DNA from: Flavobacterium sp.
GTDB lineage: Bacteria > Bacteroidota > Bacteroidia > Flavobacteriales > Flavobacteriaceae
NCBI GenBank assembly: GCA_016714905.1
Contig: JADKBW010000002.1
Coordinates: 62,001 to 126,000, forward strand
DNA: 64,000 nucleotides
Direction: 5' to 3'
A program made the position numbers and the translations under genes. The notes under the pieces are model-generated. The model was not told the DNA's origin and ran no database searches. It was given only the letters and a program-made list of their open reading frames with translations. Positions 7,718 through 17,401 of this stretch are shown here, one piece after another (positions within the stretch are counted from its first letter, which is position 1; every line of letters starts with the position of its first letter).

Positions 7718-9382
7718 CTACTTTAATGTTTTCAAGGATTCCGTTGCGTAGTTGTTTGTTGGATCTAGCACTAAAGTCTTATTAAAATATTCTTTAGCTT
7801 TGGCCTTATCTGTGTTGGCATAACTGGCAGCAATGTTGTTATAGCTTTCAATGAATTTCACTTTATTTTTCGTGACTTCTTCTTCGCCTTTTTCAGTTAC
7901 TACTTTAAGATATTCTTCGTAGTATTTGATAATCATCTCCTCATTTTCAAGAAGTCGGTTTGTTCTTGCTCTAAAGATATAAGCATCTTGCGTCGTTGGA
8001 GAAGCTTCGATTACTTTTCCGAAAGCAGCATCGGCTTTTTGCAGTTCGATTGGATCTGGTTTTACGACATCTTTTCTAGTATTATTGTAATAAAGCGAGT
8101 TTCCGAGATAGAAATTGTCTAGCAAATAATTTTTGGATGTCGCATTTGAGGTTGCAATTTCATAAATCGCCGAAGCTTGTTTAAACAATTTTTGCTCGTA
8201 GAATTTTTTACCAACTTCACTAAGGTCATTGGTCATGGTAATTTCCATGTCGACTGATTTTTTGATATCGGCAACCCCAGCGTCAAACATAATTTGATCG
8301 ACCGTTTTGGTTTCTACATTATTCGATTTTTTGAGCTTTGCAAGTCCTAAGTACAAGAAGTCACGGGCAATGATTTTATTATTTGCATTTCCAATAAAAT
8401 CTTCTAGTGATTTAATTGCAACATCCGTATTTCCATTTTCATAAGCTGAATAACCCAAATAACGAAGTATTCTTGGATTTACTTTATCTAATTCTTTCAT
8501 CTTATTGGCTTCTACTTCAAGCGCTTTGTAATCTTTGGCTAAGATCAAAAAGTCGGCGTGACGCATACGTGATGTTAGAGAGTAATCCGTCATACTCATA
8601 TATTTTTCATAGTAGCTCAATGCTTTTTGGATGTATTCGTTGTATTTCTTAGGTTCATTATTGCCCCAATAGTAATAGGTTTCTGCCAATTCTCTGTACA
8701 CTGGGCCGTAATTAGCGTCTATTGCAATAACATTATCGTAAGCTTTCACCGCCTCTGTATATGATTTGGCCCCTTTAAGCAGAACACCCAGTTGCATTTT
8801 AGCACGAATCAAAGAAGCATCGGTTTGAAAAGCATTTCGATATGCGGCGTACGATTCGTTTTGATTTTTATCTCAGTAGAAAGCATCTCCTAAGCCCAAT
8901 TGAATAGTAGCATCTGTTGGATTTATAGCTTTGGCTTTATTTAGGTACGTCAATGCAGTTTTGAAATCTGGTTTATCGGCATTCATATAGGCTTTCGCAA
9001 TATAAAAATACTCTTCAATATCTTTTTTCTTTAAATCTTTGGTAACCAAATCAAAATTAGCTTGTGCAGCAGTTGCATTACCATTGTTTAAGTCGATTTG
9101 ACCCAACCCGATATTGTTCCATCTTGGGTTGTCACTTGCAGTTAAACCTTTTTGAAAGTAAATCTTAGCAGAATCTTCAATGCTTTGTTTAAGATAAACA
9201 TTGCCTAGAAAAAAAGTGGCTTTGCCATTTCCTGGTTTGGATTGCAAGATCGTTTTTAAAATTGCTTTTGCTTTCTCGTATTGCTCAGCATCAATGGCTT
9301 TTTTAGCTAGATCTATATCTTGTGCATTTGTAAGCGCTGCGATTAATAGAAATAGAATACTAAAAACGGTATTGCTTTTCAT
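7718..9382 (-). pseudogene. Secreted tetratricopeptide-repeat protein with an in-frame TGA at codon 170
   Basis: From the signal-peptide start at 9382 (MKSNTVFSILFLLIAAL, cleavage near TNAQ) one continuous frame runs to 7718, about 553 residues, interrupted only by TGA at 8875-8873 (GDAFY-stop-DKNQNESYAAY). Repeated TPR motifs occur on both sides, for example AKIYFQKGLTASDNPRW and AVKAYDNVIAIDANYGPVYRELAETYYYW. A W codon (TGG) one base away would fit. Either a true nonsense mutation or a base-call error; a downstream ATG at 8812 could give a partial product without a signal peptide. It is the last gene of the exbB-tonB block, 17 bp after the PstS-like gene. TPR proteins there are probably periplasmic scaffolds. 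Confidence 0.8.
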
Positions 9383-9398
9383 GATTTCTAATTTAATT

Positions 9399-10316
9399 TT
9401 ACTTTTTATCATTATTGATTGTATTTCGTACCCTAATTTTTCTGGATGGAACTTTGTAAGGTAACAAACCCGATTTAAGAATAATTCTTTGACCAATTTC
9501 TCCGGCAATAAATGAAGAAAACCCCATTCCTAAGCCGTCGTATCCTTGGGCGTTGACGACAAACAATTCGCGTGCCAAAGGATAAGTACCTTCGCCCAAG
9601 TTATTTTGTGTTGGACTATAGTATTGATTATCAGTCGTATTTAGAACGTTAAGCACGATAATTTTCGAAATGCTATTCTTTATTTTTTCGGAGGGCTCAA
9701 AGATATAATTTATTCCAACAACTCCAATTATTCCGTTATTTTCTGCCACATAATTTATGACTTCATTATTTGTCCTGAATGAAAAGACATTGTCTGTCGG
9801 TATATTTTTTATACCTGCCAATTCACTTATGTACCTTACCGTACTTGAATTGAGATTATCAAACACCAATCCTTTGATTTTTGTTGACCTGTTGCCTTTC
9901 ATAAATTCCGTGACTTCCTTCAACGTAATTAAGGTGTCTTTAGTATTCTTATTCACAATAAAAGCAATCGCGTCTTTTGCAAACGGTGTCGCTTTGGGAA
10001 AAATTTTCTTGGAATTATAGAAGGTGATTTCTTCCTTATTTAGTTTTCTTGACAAAATTGCAATCCTTGACGTATCACTCGCTAATGCTTGAATTACTTC
10101 GGCTTCCGACTTGGATACTATATTAATTTTTGCATTGTACTTGCTTTCGAAAATCTGTACTAAATCTTCAACAATCGGTGTTAAAGACTCATCAACTAGC
10201 ACCGTAGTTTCTCCTTGAATAATAGTTTCTTTTTTTGAGTCCGCATTACCATGTTTACATGTAATGAGGACAAAAACCATGAAAATAAAAAAAATGATGG
10301 AAAAATAGCGTCTCAT
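9399..10316 (-). CDS. PstS-like substrate-binding lipoprotein
   Basis: 305 aa, with lipobox ITC (Cys20) after a hydrophobic signal. The body resembles PstS-type phosphate-binding folds: TTVLVDESLTPIVEDLVQIFE, SRIAILSRKLNKEE, KDAIAFIVNKNT and YPLARELFVVN. No pstCAB genes are near; instead it follows tonB and a two-helix membrane protein, with a 4-bp overlap with the latter, so it is translationally coupled in the exbB-exbD-tonB unit. A role linked to TonB energisation or envelope sensing instead of a classical phosphate ABC importer is inference from context. Ligand not predictable. Confidence 0.78.
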   Translation of the reverse strand: MRRYFSIIFFIFMVFVLITCKHGNADSKKETIIQGETTVLVDESLTPIVEDLVQIFESKYNAKINIVSKSEAEVIQALASDTSRIAILSRKLNKEEITFYNSKKIFPKATPFAKDAIAFIVNKNTKDTLITLKEVTEFMKGNRSTKIKGLVFDNLNSSTVRYISELAGIKNIPTDNVFSFRTNNEVINYVAENNGIIGVVGINYIFEPSEKIKNSISKIIVLNVLNTTDNQYYSPTQNNLGEGTYPLARELFVVNAQGYDGLGMGFSSFIAGEIGQRIILKSGLLPYKVPSRKIRVRNTINNDKK

Positions 10317-10549
10317 AATTCTTCTGTCTGATTAGCAAAAAAACGTGTAAATCGAATATATGCATACACAATCAAGAGTACACCAAATGCTATTCTGTAA
10401 TTTGGTTCCATATTGATTGGCATCGTTTTCCAAAAAACAAGAATCAATCCCAAGACCAAATAAAGAAGGAAAAACAACATTCCTATAACGAGAAGAAACC
10501 GCTCTTTTAGCGATTTCTTCTTGAAATTAACAACGAATTTTTTAAGCAT
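10313..10549 (-). CDS. Small two-helix membrane protein of the tonB block
   Basis: 78 aa, with a basic start (MLKKFVVNFKKKSLKERF) and two predicted membrane helices (about residues 19-40 and 53-68). It overlaps the tonB stop by one base and the next gene by four, which strongly supports that it is translated. No family recognised. Confidence 0.7.
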   Translation of the reverse strand: MLKKFVVNFKKKSLKERFLLVIGMLFFLLYLVLGLILVFWKTMPINMEPNYRIAFGVLLIVYAYIRFTRFFANQTEEL

Positions 10550-11340
10550 TATTCTGCTGATTGAATGCTAATTGGCAACGAGTAGAGAACGCGTACTTTT
10601 TTACCATTTTGTTCTCCTGGGTTCCATTTTGGACAAGATTTAAGAACGCGAATTGCTTCTTTGCCTGTACCATATCCAATATCACGAATTACTTTTATAT
10701 CTGTTAATGAACCATCTTTCTCAACGACAAAAGAAACGAAAACTTTCCCTTTTAGTCCTTCTTCTTCCGGCACTTGATAGTTCTTACCTACATACTTGTA
10801 GAATTTTTCCATTCCACCCGGAAAATCGGGTTTCAATTCAATACCAGCAGTATTATAGATATTGTTATCTTCCTCCACTACATCTTTTGGACCATTGCCA
10901 ACAGGCTCTACTGTTAATTCAGCATCTGGATCTCCTTTTATAGTTTCAGCCCCAAGTTTCTTATCTTTTATTTCTGTGATTTTCGGTGGCTCTTCGGTAA
11001 CCTCATCTGCTTTCGCAACTACTGGTTTCACAAATTTTACTTGATCAACCTTTGGTGGCGGTGGCGGTGGCGGTGGAAGATTTTCTTTTGGTTTTTCTTT
11101 AGGTGGTAATTTAACCGTTACAATTTTTTTATCCAAACTGGCATCATCATCTGAAGTGTCAGGAATCAACTTTGCCAACATGGGTAAACTCACCAAGAAT
11201 GCAAATACAATCGCACCAATGATAAAAGCTTTGGTAGAAGTTTTTGAATTTGACTTTCTCAATTCATACGCACCGTATTTTTTGTTTCTTCCTTCAAATA
11301 CGATTTCAAGCCATTGACTATTTAATAAATCTAATTTCAT
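10549..11340 (-). CDS. tonB: Energy transducer TonB
   Basis: 263 aa with classical TonB layout: cytoplasmic N-terminus including KKYGAYELRKSNSK, one membrane helix at about residues 38-58, a proline-rich spacer (PPKEKPKENLPPPPPPPP) and a C-terminal TonB box-binding domain (KVFVSFVVEKDGSLTDIKV, RDIGYGTGKEAIRVL, CPKWNPGEQNGKKV). It transmits proton-motive force from ExbB/ExbD to outer-membrane SusC/TonB-dependent receptors. It lies 30 bp after exbD. Confidence 0.93.
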   Translation of the reverse strand: MKLDLLNSQWLEIVFEGRNKKYGAYELRKSNSKTSTKAFIIGAIVFAFLVSLPMLAKLIPDTSDDDASLDKKIVTVKLPPKEKPKENLPPPPPPPPKVDQVKFVKPVVAKADEVTEEPPKITEIKDKKLGAETIKGDPDAELTVEPVGNGPKDVVEEDNNIYNTAGIELKPDFPGGMEKFYKYVGKNYQVPEEEGLKGKVFVSFVVEKDGSLTDIKVIRDIGYGTGKEAIRVLKSCPKWNPGEQNGKKVRVLYSLPISIQSAE

Positions 11341-11370
11341 TTTTATTTATCTTTTAATTAGATTAAATAC

Positions 11371-11961
11371 TTAAGGAGCAGCCGTTTCTGCCGCAGCCGG
11401 AGCTGCATCAGCACCAACACCTATTAATTTTTTCTCTTCTGGGCTATAATCGTTAACAATAGCATAGGTAGGCACATCTACAATAGCCATCTCATCAAGT
11501 ATGTCAACCAAATTTCGGTAATTGGATTTATTACTTGGCTTAATAATTACAATCAAACCTTTGTTTTTATTACCTGTGTATTTGATTACTTCTTCTCTTT
11601 CTTTCAATAAAACTTTACGAATTCCTTCTTTACCGTATGCAATTTCTTTAGGAGCTATTTTTGGCGTTGCCAATAAACCCATGTAATACTTCATCTGGTT
11701 GTTATCTCCCAATAAAATGGTCATAGTTCTATTCTCGTCCACTTTTACTGGCTTGTCTTTATTAGGATCATCTTCCTTATCAGGCAATCCTAAATCCATA
11801 GACTGTGGTTTAGACAGCGAGGTTGTCAACATAAAGAATGTAATTAATAAGAAAGCCAAATCAACCATTGCAGTCAAATCTACTTTGGAGTTCTGTTTCT
11901 TACTTCTTACTTTCTTACTGCCTTTCTTACCGCCACTATCGCCCGTATTTAATTCAGCCAT
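11371..11961 (-). CDS. exbD: ExbD-family biopolymer transport protein
   Basis: 196 aa, one membrane helix near residues 30-50 in the ExbD/TolR context KVDLTAMVDLAFLLITFFML; the aspartate of MVDLAF is the conserved proton-path residue. The C-terminal periplasmic domain ends in an Ala-rich tail. It is the second of two adjacent exbD genes, as is common in Bacteroidota. Confidence 0.9.
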   Translation of the reverse strand: MAELNTGDSGGKKGSKKVRSKKQNSKVDLTAMVDLAFLLITFFMLTTSLSKPQSMDLGLPDKEDDPNKDKPVKVDENRTMTILLGDNNQMKYYMGLLATPKIAPKEIAYGKEGIRKVLLKEREEVIKYTGNKNKGLIVIIKPSNKSNYRNLVDILDEMAIVDVPTYAIVNDYSPEEKKLIGVGADAAPAAAETAAP

Positions 11962-11978
11962 TTTCTATTTTTTATATA

Positions 11979-12593
11979 TTAAAAATCTTTTCCTCGTAAA
12001 CCAGTAACCAAATTAAAACTATTGATTTTCTGGTCTTGCAAAATATCCATGATTTTTCTAATCGCTGGATATTCTTCCTTTGCATCTCCTTTAATAGCGA
12101 TTTGCAATTCTTTGTCGTTTACTTCGATATTGGCAATACGTGCATTCTGAATCCAATCTGCTAATTGGTTATCCAAAGAATCCTTTGGAACACCAGGTTG
12201 CAGATCCGTTTTATTTCGGTCGGCACTTTTCATTGCAATAATCGCTTTCAAATTTTGAATTGGAACTCCAAAACCTTCCATAATAGCAAACTTTTCTGCT
12301 TCTTGATCTGAAAAAGTTACCTGGTATTTTTGAGCCATCAATTCAAGTGTTCTCTTACGAACTTCTCTTCCTTTCAAGTCAAAAAACACCTTTCCTCTTC
12401 CCACGGTAAGTGTTGCTAAATCGGTCTCAGGCAATTTTGTCTGTACCGTTGAAGCGGGCGTATCCACGGACATGGGCTCAGGTTGCTTTGCTGTTGCTGT
12501 TAAAATAAAAAACGTAAGCAACAAGAAAGCCACATCACACATCGCTGTCATGTCGATTGACGCTGCTTTTTTGGACATTTTTACATTAGCCAT
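11979..12593 (-). CDS. exbD: ExbD-family biopolymer transport protein (first copy)
   Basis: 204 aa with the same membrane motif (SIDMTAMCDVAFLLLTFFIL) near the N-terminus and a longer periplasmic domain (LATLTVGRGKVFFDLKGREV, EYPAIRKIMDILQDQKI). It lies 66 bp after exbB and 17 bp before the second exbD. Two different ExbD subunits may form a mixed dimer within one ExbB ring; this is inference. Confidence 0.9.
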   Translation of the reverse strand: MANVKMSKKAASIDMTAMCDVAFLLLTFFILTATAKQPEPMSVDTPASTVQTKLPETDLATLTVGRGKVFFDLKGREVRKRTLELMAQKYQVTFSDQEAEKFAIMEGFGVPIQNLKAIIAMKSADRNKTDLQPGVPKDSLDNQLADWIQNARIANIEVNDKELQIAIKGDAKEEYPAIRKIMDILQDQKINSFNLVTGLRGKDF

Positions 12594-12659
12594 ATTTATA
12601 ATTTATTTACTATTTACTGAGAAAAACAAAAAAGTCATTCTCTTAAATATGGTTGTCTC

Positions 12660-13478
12660 TTAGTTTTTTGAACCTCTGAAGTGTCTGTAAGTATTCACTA
12701 TCGTTGATCCCGCTTCATCAATTGAATAAGTTAATGTATCAATTTTAGAAGTAAAAAAGTTGTAAGCTATAATTGACAATGCAGAAGTAGAAATACCAGT
12801 GGCAGTATTGATTAACGCTTCAGAAATACCATTTGCCAACAATGCTTGGTCAGGAGTTCCTGCAGAAGCCAAAGCTCCAAACGCTTTAATCATCCCTGTT
12901 ACCGTTCCTAACAATCCCGCCAAAGTTCCTAAAGAAACTAAAGTTGAAAGTATGGTCATGTGTTTTTCTAACATTGGCATTTCTAATGAAGTAGCTTCTT
13001 CAATTTCTTTGTGGATAGTTTCAGCAGCTGCTTCGCTATCCAAACCTTCTTTTTTAACTTCTTGGTATTTCACCAATGCAGATCTAATTGCGTTAGCTAC
13101 TGATCCTTGTTGTTTGTCACATGCTGCTAAAGCACCATCAATATCACCTTTAGTAACACTAGCAGTGATGTTTTTCATATACTGATCTAAGTTACCTTTT
13201 CCAGCAGCTTTCGTTATTACCATATAACGCTCAAAAGAAAAAACGATTACCATTAACAGTAATCCCATCAAAACAGGTACAATTGGTCCTCCTTTATATA
13301 CCATCGCCAAATAATTCCCTGGAAGTGGATGCCCCGTGTTTACTCCGCCTTCAAAGTTAGAACCACTACCCATAATGAAATTCCAAATAATCCATCCCAC
13401 AAAAATACATGCGACGATTACAATTCCTGAGAACATATCTCCTCCTTTTGAACCACTTTCTTTTTTAACGTTTGCCAT
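12660..13478 (-). CDS. exbB: MotA/TolQ/ExbB proton channel protein
   Basis: 272 aa with four hydrophobic segments and the ExbB/TolQ core LSTLVSLGTLAGLLGTVTGM followed by ISEALINTATGISTSALSII. Forms the pentameric inner-membrane proton channel that drives TonB. First gene of the block exbB-exbD-exbD-tonB-small membrane protein-PstS-like-TPR, all on the minus strand. Confidence 0.93.
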   Translation of the reverse strand: MANVKKESGSKGGDMFSGIVIVACIFVGWIIWNFIMGSGSNFEGGVNTGHPLPGNYLAMVYKGGPIVPVLMGLLLMVIVFSFERYMVITKAAGKGNLDQYMKNITASVTKGDIDGALAACDKQQGSVANAIRSALVKYQEVKKEGLDSEAAAETIHKEIEEATSLEMPMLEKHMTILSTLVSLGTLAGLLGTVTGMIKAFGALASAGTPDQALLANGISEALINTATGISTSALSIIAYNFFTSKIDTLTYSIDEAGSTIVNTYRHFRGSKN

Positions 13479-13542
13479 TTTCTTAATTTTTAATAGTTTT
13501 AATGATTTATTAGTTTTAATTGTATTTAAACTTGAATAGGAG

Positions 13543-13550
13543 CAAATTTA
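13543..13550 (-). promoter_or_regulatory. Putative -7 box TAAATTTG for the exbB block
   Basis: Matches TAnnTTTG on the minus strand 64 bp before the exbB ATG. No TTG is found at the usual spacing. Confidence 0.4.
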
Positions 13551-13833
13551 ATTTTTTAGTTGAAATAAAAAAACTTTTTTTACTTTAATTGATAAGGGTC
13601 CGGAAATGTTGATTTTACTGCACTCGACATACGCTACTTCATCCGCTTACTTTGAGATTTCAGCTTTGTGTATCTCCACAATTGAGTAAATAACGCAACA
13701 TCAGTTTATAAAGTATTACGAAAGTGCAAAACAACTAAAATTTTACCTTCTTTAAATTTCAACAGAACTTTTTGTCGAATCTTAAAATACTATTTGCAAA
13801 AAAATTATCTTGCACATTCAAAATAAAAAAGTG
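13551..13833. other. Divergent intergenic region without further gene
   Basis: About 280 bp between the exbB promoter and the DUF853 start. I see no ORF with protein character, no strong hairpin and no short-period repeat. It should contain the plus-strand promoter for the ATPase gene, but no perfect TAnnTTTG box was found there. Confidence 0.6.
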
Positions 13834-15351
13834 ATGTCTAAAAAAACCGAATTTATAGCCGCAATTACAAATGGTTACGATACCAAAGGCGATAGTATAC
13901 TTTTAGGAACCGCAATTCTAGATGGCGAAGTTGTCACTGAAGCACAAGTCAAAATTCCTCTCAAAACTTTAAATCGCCATGGACTTATTGCTGGCGCTAC
14001 TGGAACAGGAAAAACGAAAACCATTCAAGTGCTGTCGGAGCAATTGTCATCGTTCGGGATTCCTGTACTCATGATGGATATCAAAGGTGATTTTAGTGGT
14101 ATTGCCAAAGAAGGAGAAGAGAAACCCTTTATCACCGAACGACATTCGAAAATAAACATTCCTTATCAAACCGCTAGTTTTCCAGTTGAATTACTGACGC
14201 TTTCCCAACAAAATGGCGTTCGACTTCGCGCTACTGTTTCGGAATTTGGACCTGTTTTGTTCTCCAGAATATTAGACCTCAATGACACGCAATCAGGTGT
14301 CGTGTCAGTTATTTTCAAATACTGCGATGACAACAAAATGCCGTTGCTCGATTTGAAAGACATCAAAAAAGTCATCAACTACATAACCGAAGAAGGCAAA
14401 GAAGAAATCGAAACAAATTACGGAAAGATTTCCACCTCAACCACGGGAACGATTCTACGGAAAATTATTGAACTCGAGCAACAAGGCGCCGATTTGTTTT
14501 TCGGCGAAACGTCATTCGATATTAATGATTTGATGCGTTTTGATGAAAACGGAAAAGGCTATATCAATATCATTCGATTGACCGACATTCAAGACAAACC
14601 CAAATTGTTCTCTACCTTTATGTTGAGCTTGCTGGCGGAAATTTACCAACAAATGCCCGAAAAAGGCGATGCCGATCAACCTGAATTGGTCTTATTTATA
14701 GACGAAGCACATTTGATTTTCAACGAAGCGAGCAAAACGCTACTTGACCAGATCGAAACAATTGTAAAACTCATCCGGTCAAAAGGAATCGGCGTTTATT
14801 TTATCACACAGAACCCGATGGATGTGCCGAGTGGTGTTTTGGCACAATTGGGATTAAAAATTCAACATGCCTTACGTGCTTTTACCGCCAATGATCGGAA
14901 ATCCATCAAAATGACGGCAGATAATTATCCAATTTCCGAGTTTTACCAAACCGATGAATTAATCACTTCTCTTGGAATTGGTGAAGCATTGGTTACAGCG
15001 TTAAACGAAAAAGGAATTCCAACACCTTTAGCAGCAACAATGCTTCGCGCGCCTCAAAGCCGAATGGATGTTTTGACCGATGCGGAAATTACCGAAATCA
15101 ACACCAAATCGAAATTGGTTAGAAAATACAACGAAACCATTGATCGCGAAAGTGCCCATGAAATGTTGACCAAAAAAATAGAAGCCGCCTACGAACAAGC
15201 ACAGTCAAATGAAGAAACGGTTGAAGAAAAAAACGAAAGCAAAGAACCGAGTACCGCAACGGTGGTTGGAAAATCGGTGTTAAAAGTGGTGACAAGTGCG
15301 AGCTTTATTCGAGGTGCGTTCAGCATTTTAAGTAAAATTTTGAGAAAGTAA
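13834..15351 (+). CDS. HerA-like/DUF853 ATPase
   Basis: 505 aa from the ATG at 13834 (MSKKTEFIAAI); an ATG eight codons earlier is possible but gives an unusual N-terminus. Walker A is GATGTGKT at residues 54-61, Walker B LVLFIDEAHLIF in the middle, and YFITQNPMDVP resembles a sensor region. This is the DUF853/HerA C-terminal helicase family, a hexameric DNA-pump relative whose cellular role is not established. The last ~50 residues are charged then hydrophobic (AFSILSKILRK). Monocistronic between divergent and same-strand neighbours. Confidence 0.85.
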   Translation: MSKKTEFIAAITNGYDTKGDSILLGTAILDGEVVTEAQVKIPLKTLNRHGLIAGATGTGKTKTIQVLSEQLSSFGIPVLMMDIKGDFSGIAKEGEEKPFITERHSKINIPYQTASFPVELLTLSQQNGVRLRATVSEFGPVLFSRILDLNDTQSGVVSVIFKYCDDNKMPLLDLKDIKKVINYITEEGKEEIETNYGKISTSTTGTILRKIIELEQQGADLFFGETSFDINDLMRFDENGKGYINIIRLTDIQDKPKLFSTFMLSLLAEIYQQMPEKGDADQPELVLFIDEAHLIFNEASKTLLDQIETIVKLIRSKGIGVYFITQNPMDVPSGVLAQLGLKIQHALRAFTANDRKSIKMTADNYPISEFYQTDELITSLGIGEALVTALNEKGIPTPLAATMLRAPQSRMDVLTDAEITEINTKSKLVRKYNETIDRESAHEMLTKKIEAAYEQAQSNEETVEEKNESKEPSTATVVGKSVLKVVTSASFIRGAFSILSKILRK

Positions 15352-15551
15352 GAGTTCAATTCGACCTTTCCATAATTAAAATTCTCATAGACAGACAATA
15401 ATAAAAGTTGTTTTTTTGCTACTTTTTCAAAAGGCTAGCTTTTAATTTGTTGAAACATCTATCTTTCCATCATTAAATAATAATCAAACTTAAGTCGACA
15501 GCGAGGATCGGCGCAAATAAATCATACATTTATACTCTAAAAAAAAAAGAC

Positions 15552-16904
15552 ATGAAAAAAATTACTATCATAGTACTTCTCTTAACTTTATCTCTAAACG
15601 CACAATGTTGGTCAAGTTTTGATTCTGGAGGTGGCAACACAATAGCGCTAAAAAGCGACGGAAGTCTGTGGGCGTGGGGCGCCAATTATGAAGGACAACT
15701 CGGAATTGGCAATAATGTCGATCAGTACTTTATCACTAGAGTGGGAACCGATTCTAATTGGGTAAGCGTTGAAACGGGAGATTCTGATTCTTTTGCAATA
15801 AAAAGTGACGGAACACTTTGGGCCTGGGGACGAAATCAACATGGACAGTTGGGTATTGGCTCTGCGGAACAATCGTTGATCCCCATTCAAGTAGGAACGG
15901 ATACCGATTGGAAGTCCGTCTCCAATCACGGTTACCATACACTAGCCTTAAAAATGGATAATACTTTGTGGGGTTGGGGAAACGAGACGGTGTATTTCGG
16001 TTTCATCAATTCGATGGTGCCAGTTCAAATCGGAACCGATACGTGGAAATCAATAAACACCGGTCAACATTATGTTATGGGTATCAAAACAGACGGAACT
16101 TTATGGGCGTGGGGCAGAAATGAATATGGCGTCTTCGGAAATGGATCAACTACAAACCAACCGAACGGACCAATTCAAATTGGAGATGAAAACCAGTGGG
16201 ACAGTATTGCGGTATTCTCTGATCATACCATGGCAATCAAACTCGACGGTAGTTTATGGGGCTGGGGTGGTAATTTTTACGGACAGTTAGGCGACGGAAC
16301 CGTAACTAACAAATTGGTCCCAACGCGAATTGGAACTGGAAACAATTGGCAATCTGTCAACTCCGGATATTTAACAACACACGCTATTAAAACTGACGGA
16401 ACCTTATGGGCCTCAGGTTTCAACAGCAGCGGTCAGTTGGGCGACGGAACAACGTTGACAAGAGTGACGCCTGTGCAAATTGGAACAAGCACCAACTGGA
16501 AATTGATTAAACCCAATTTTAATTATTGTCAAGTTGGACTTAAAGACGATGGTAAATTATATGGCTGGGGAAGTAATCAATATGGGCAAACCAGCGGAGA
16601 TGGGAATAATTTTCAGCACAATAGTCCGACGTTAATCAATTGTCCTGCATTGGGTGTTAACTCAGTACTTTCGAAAGAATCTATTACATTTTTTCCAAAT
16701 CCGACAAAGAATATCGTTCACATCACTTCTAAAGGCAACATTACTTCGGTGCAATTGTTTGACGTGCAAGGACGAGTTTTAGAAACGATGACTGCCAATG
16801 ATGAAGCTATTGATTTTGATTTAAGTCAGAAAAGTAGCGGTGTTTATTTTGTGAAAGTTTTTACTGTGAAAGGCGTTAAAGTGGAGAAAGTGCTTAAGGA
16901 GTAA
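15552..16904 (+). CDS. Secreted RCC1-repeat beta-propeller protein with T9SS sorting domain
   Basis: 450 aa with a signal peptide (cleavage near LNAQ), then about seven RCC1-type repeats of the form DGSLWAWGxNxxGQLGxG spanning residues 25-360. A T9SS type A sorting domain follows (TFFPNPTKNIVHITS, GVYFVKVFTVKG, basic VEKVLKE). RCC1 repeats form a seven-bladed propeller that usually mediates protein binding; the ligand here is unknown. Probably surface-attached or released. Heptad repeats follow within 9 bp of its stop. Confidence 0.88.
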   Translation: MKKITIIVLLLTLSLNAQCWSSFDSGGGNTIALKSDGSLWAWGANYEGQLGIGNNVDQYFITRVGTDSNWVSVETGDSDSFAIKSDGTLWAWGRNQHGQLGIGSAEQSLIPIQVGTDTDWKSVSNHGYHTLALKMDNTLWGWGNETVYFGFINSMVPVQIGTDTWKSINTGQHYVMGIKTDGTLWAWGRNEYGVFGNGSTTNQPNGPIQIGDENQWDSIAVFSDHTMAIKLDGSLWGWGGNFYGQLGDGTVTNKLVPTRIGTGNNWQSVNSGYLTTHAIKTDGTLWASGFNSSGQLGDGTTLTRVTPVQIGTSTNWKLIKPNFNYCQVGLKDDGKLYGWGSNQYGQTSGDGNNFQHNSPTLINCPALGVNSVLSKESITFFPNPTKNIVHITSKGNITSVQLFDVQGRVLETMTANDEAIDFDLSQKSSGVYFVKVFTVKGVKVEKVLKE

Positions 16905-16912
16905 ATAGAAAA

Positions 16913-17026
16913 AAGAGTCAAGATGCAAGAAACAAGAGGTAAAAAGCAAGAAGCAAGAAATAGTAAATAAGATTATAAATTTGTAATCATCTAAGTCTTG
17001 TCTCTTGCTTCTTGACTCTTTACTAA
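16913..17026. repeat. Pair of inverted heptad arrays (AAGNNNC units)
   Basis: Units from 16913 are AAGAGTC, AAGATGC, AAGAAAC, AAGAGGT, AAAAAGC, AAGAAGC, AAGAAAT. After a 30-bp AT-rich gap the complement appears at about 16992-17026 (TCTTGTC, TCTTGCT, TCTTGAC, TCTTTAC). The two arrays can pair into a long imperfect hairpin between the RCC1 gene and the cupin gene, and the second array reaches to within a few bases of the cupin start. Confidence 0.8.
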
Positions 17027-17031
17027 AAACC

Positions 17032-17394
17032 ATGAAAAAATACATCCTCCAAAAATCACCTTTCATCGTTCCCACCACCGACGGTAAACTCATCGAAGAA
17101 CACCACGGTTTGGCAACGACCAACAATCCGAATATTTCCATTGCGCACATGATCGCGCCACCACATTGGAGTGAACCTTTTCAAACCCCAGAATTTGATG
17201 AATATACGTATATCATTTCAGGGAAAAAGCAATTTATTATTGAAGACGAAATCGTAATCCTAGAAAAAGGAAAATCCATTCACATTCAGAAAAACACCCG
17301 CGTGCAATATTCCAATCCGTTTGAAGAACCGTGCGAGTATATCGCCATTTGCAATCCAGCTTTTGATTTTAATAAAGTGCATCGAGAAGAATAA
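17032..17394 (+). CDS. Cupin-domain protein
   Basis: 120 aa from the ATG at 17032 (MKKYILQKSPF); an ATG nine codons upstream lies inside the heptad array and is less likely. Single cupin barrel: PPHWSEPFQTPEFDEYTYIISG is motif 1 and GKSIHIQKNTRVQYSNPFEEPC is motif 2. Motif 1 lacks the usual HxH pair, so metal binding is uncertain. Its convergent neighbour is kynurenine monooxygenase; it is too short and too divergent to call 3-hydroxyanthranilate dioxygenase. Function unknown. Confidence 0.8.
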   Translation: MKKYILQKSPFIVPTTDGKLIEEHHGLATTNNPNISIAHMIAPPHWSEPFQTPEFDEYTYIISGKKQFIIEDEIVILEKGKSIHIQKNTRVQYSNPFEEPCEYIAICNPAFDFNKVHREE

Positions 17395-17401
17395 ACTGCC
17401 C

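Noticed and set aside
8873..8875. UGA recoding as selenocysteine or tryptophan
   Set aside because: Many other genes here end in TGA, tryptophan is coded by TGG in the same gene, and no SECIS-like hairpin was evident.
9399..10316. PstS of a phosphate ABC importer
   Set aside because: No pstCAB genes are near and the gene is coupled to tonB; only the fold is called.
17032..17394. 3-hydroxyanthranilate 3,4-dioxygenase
   Set aside because: It is a cupin next to kmo, but at 120 aa it is too short and lacks the HxH metal ligands.
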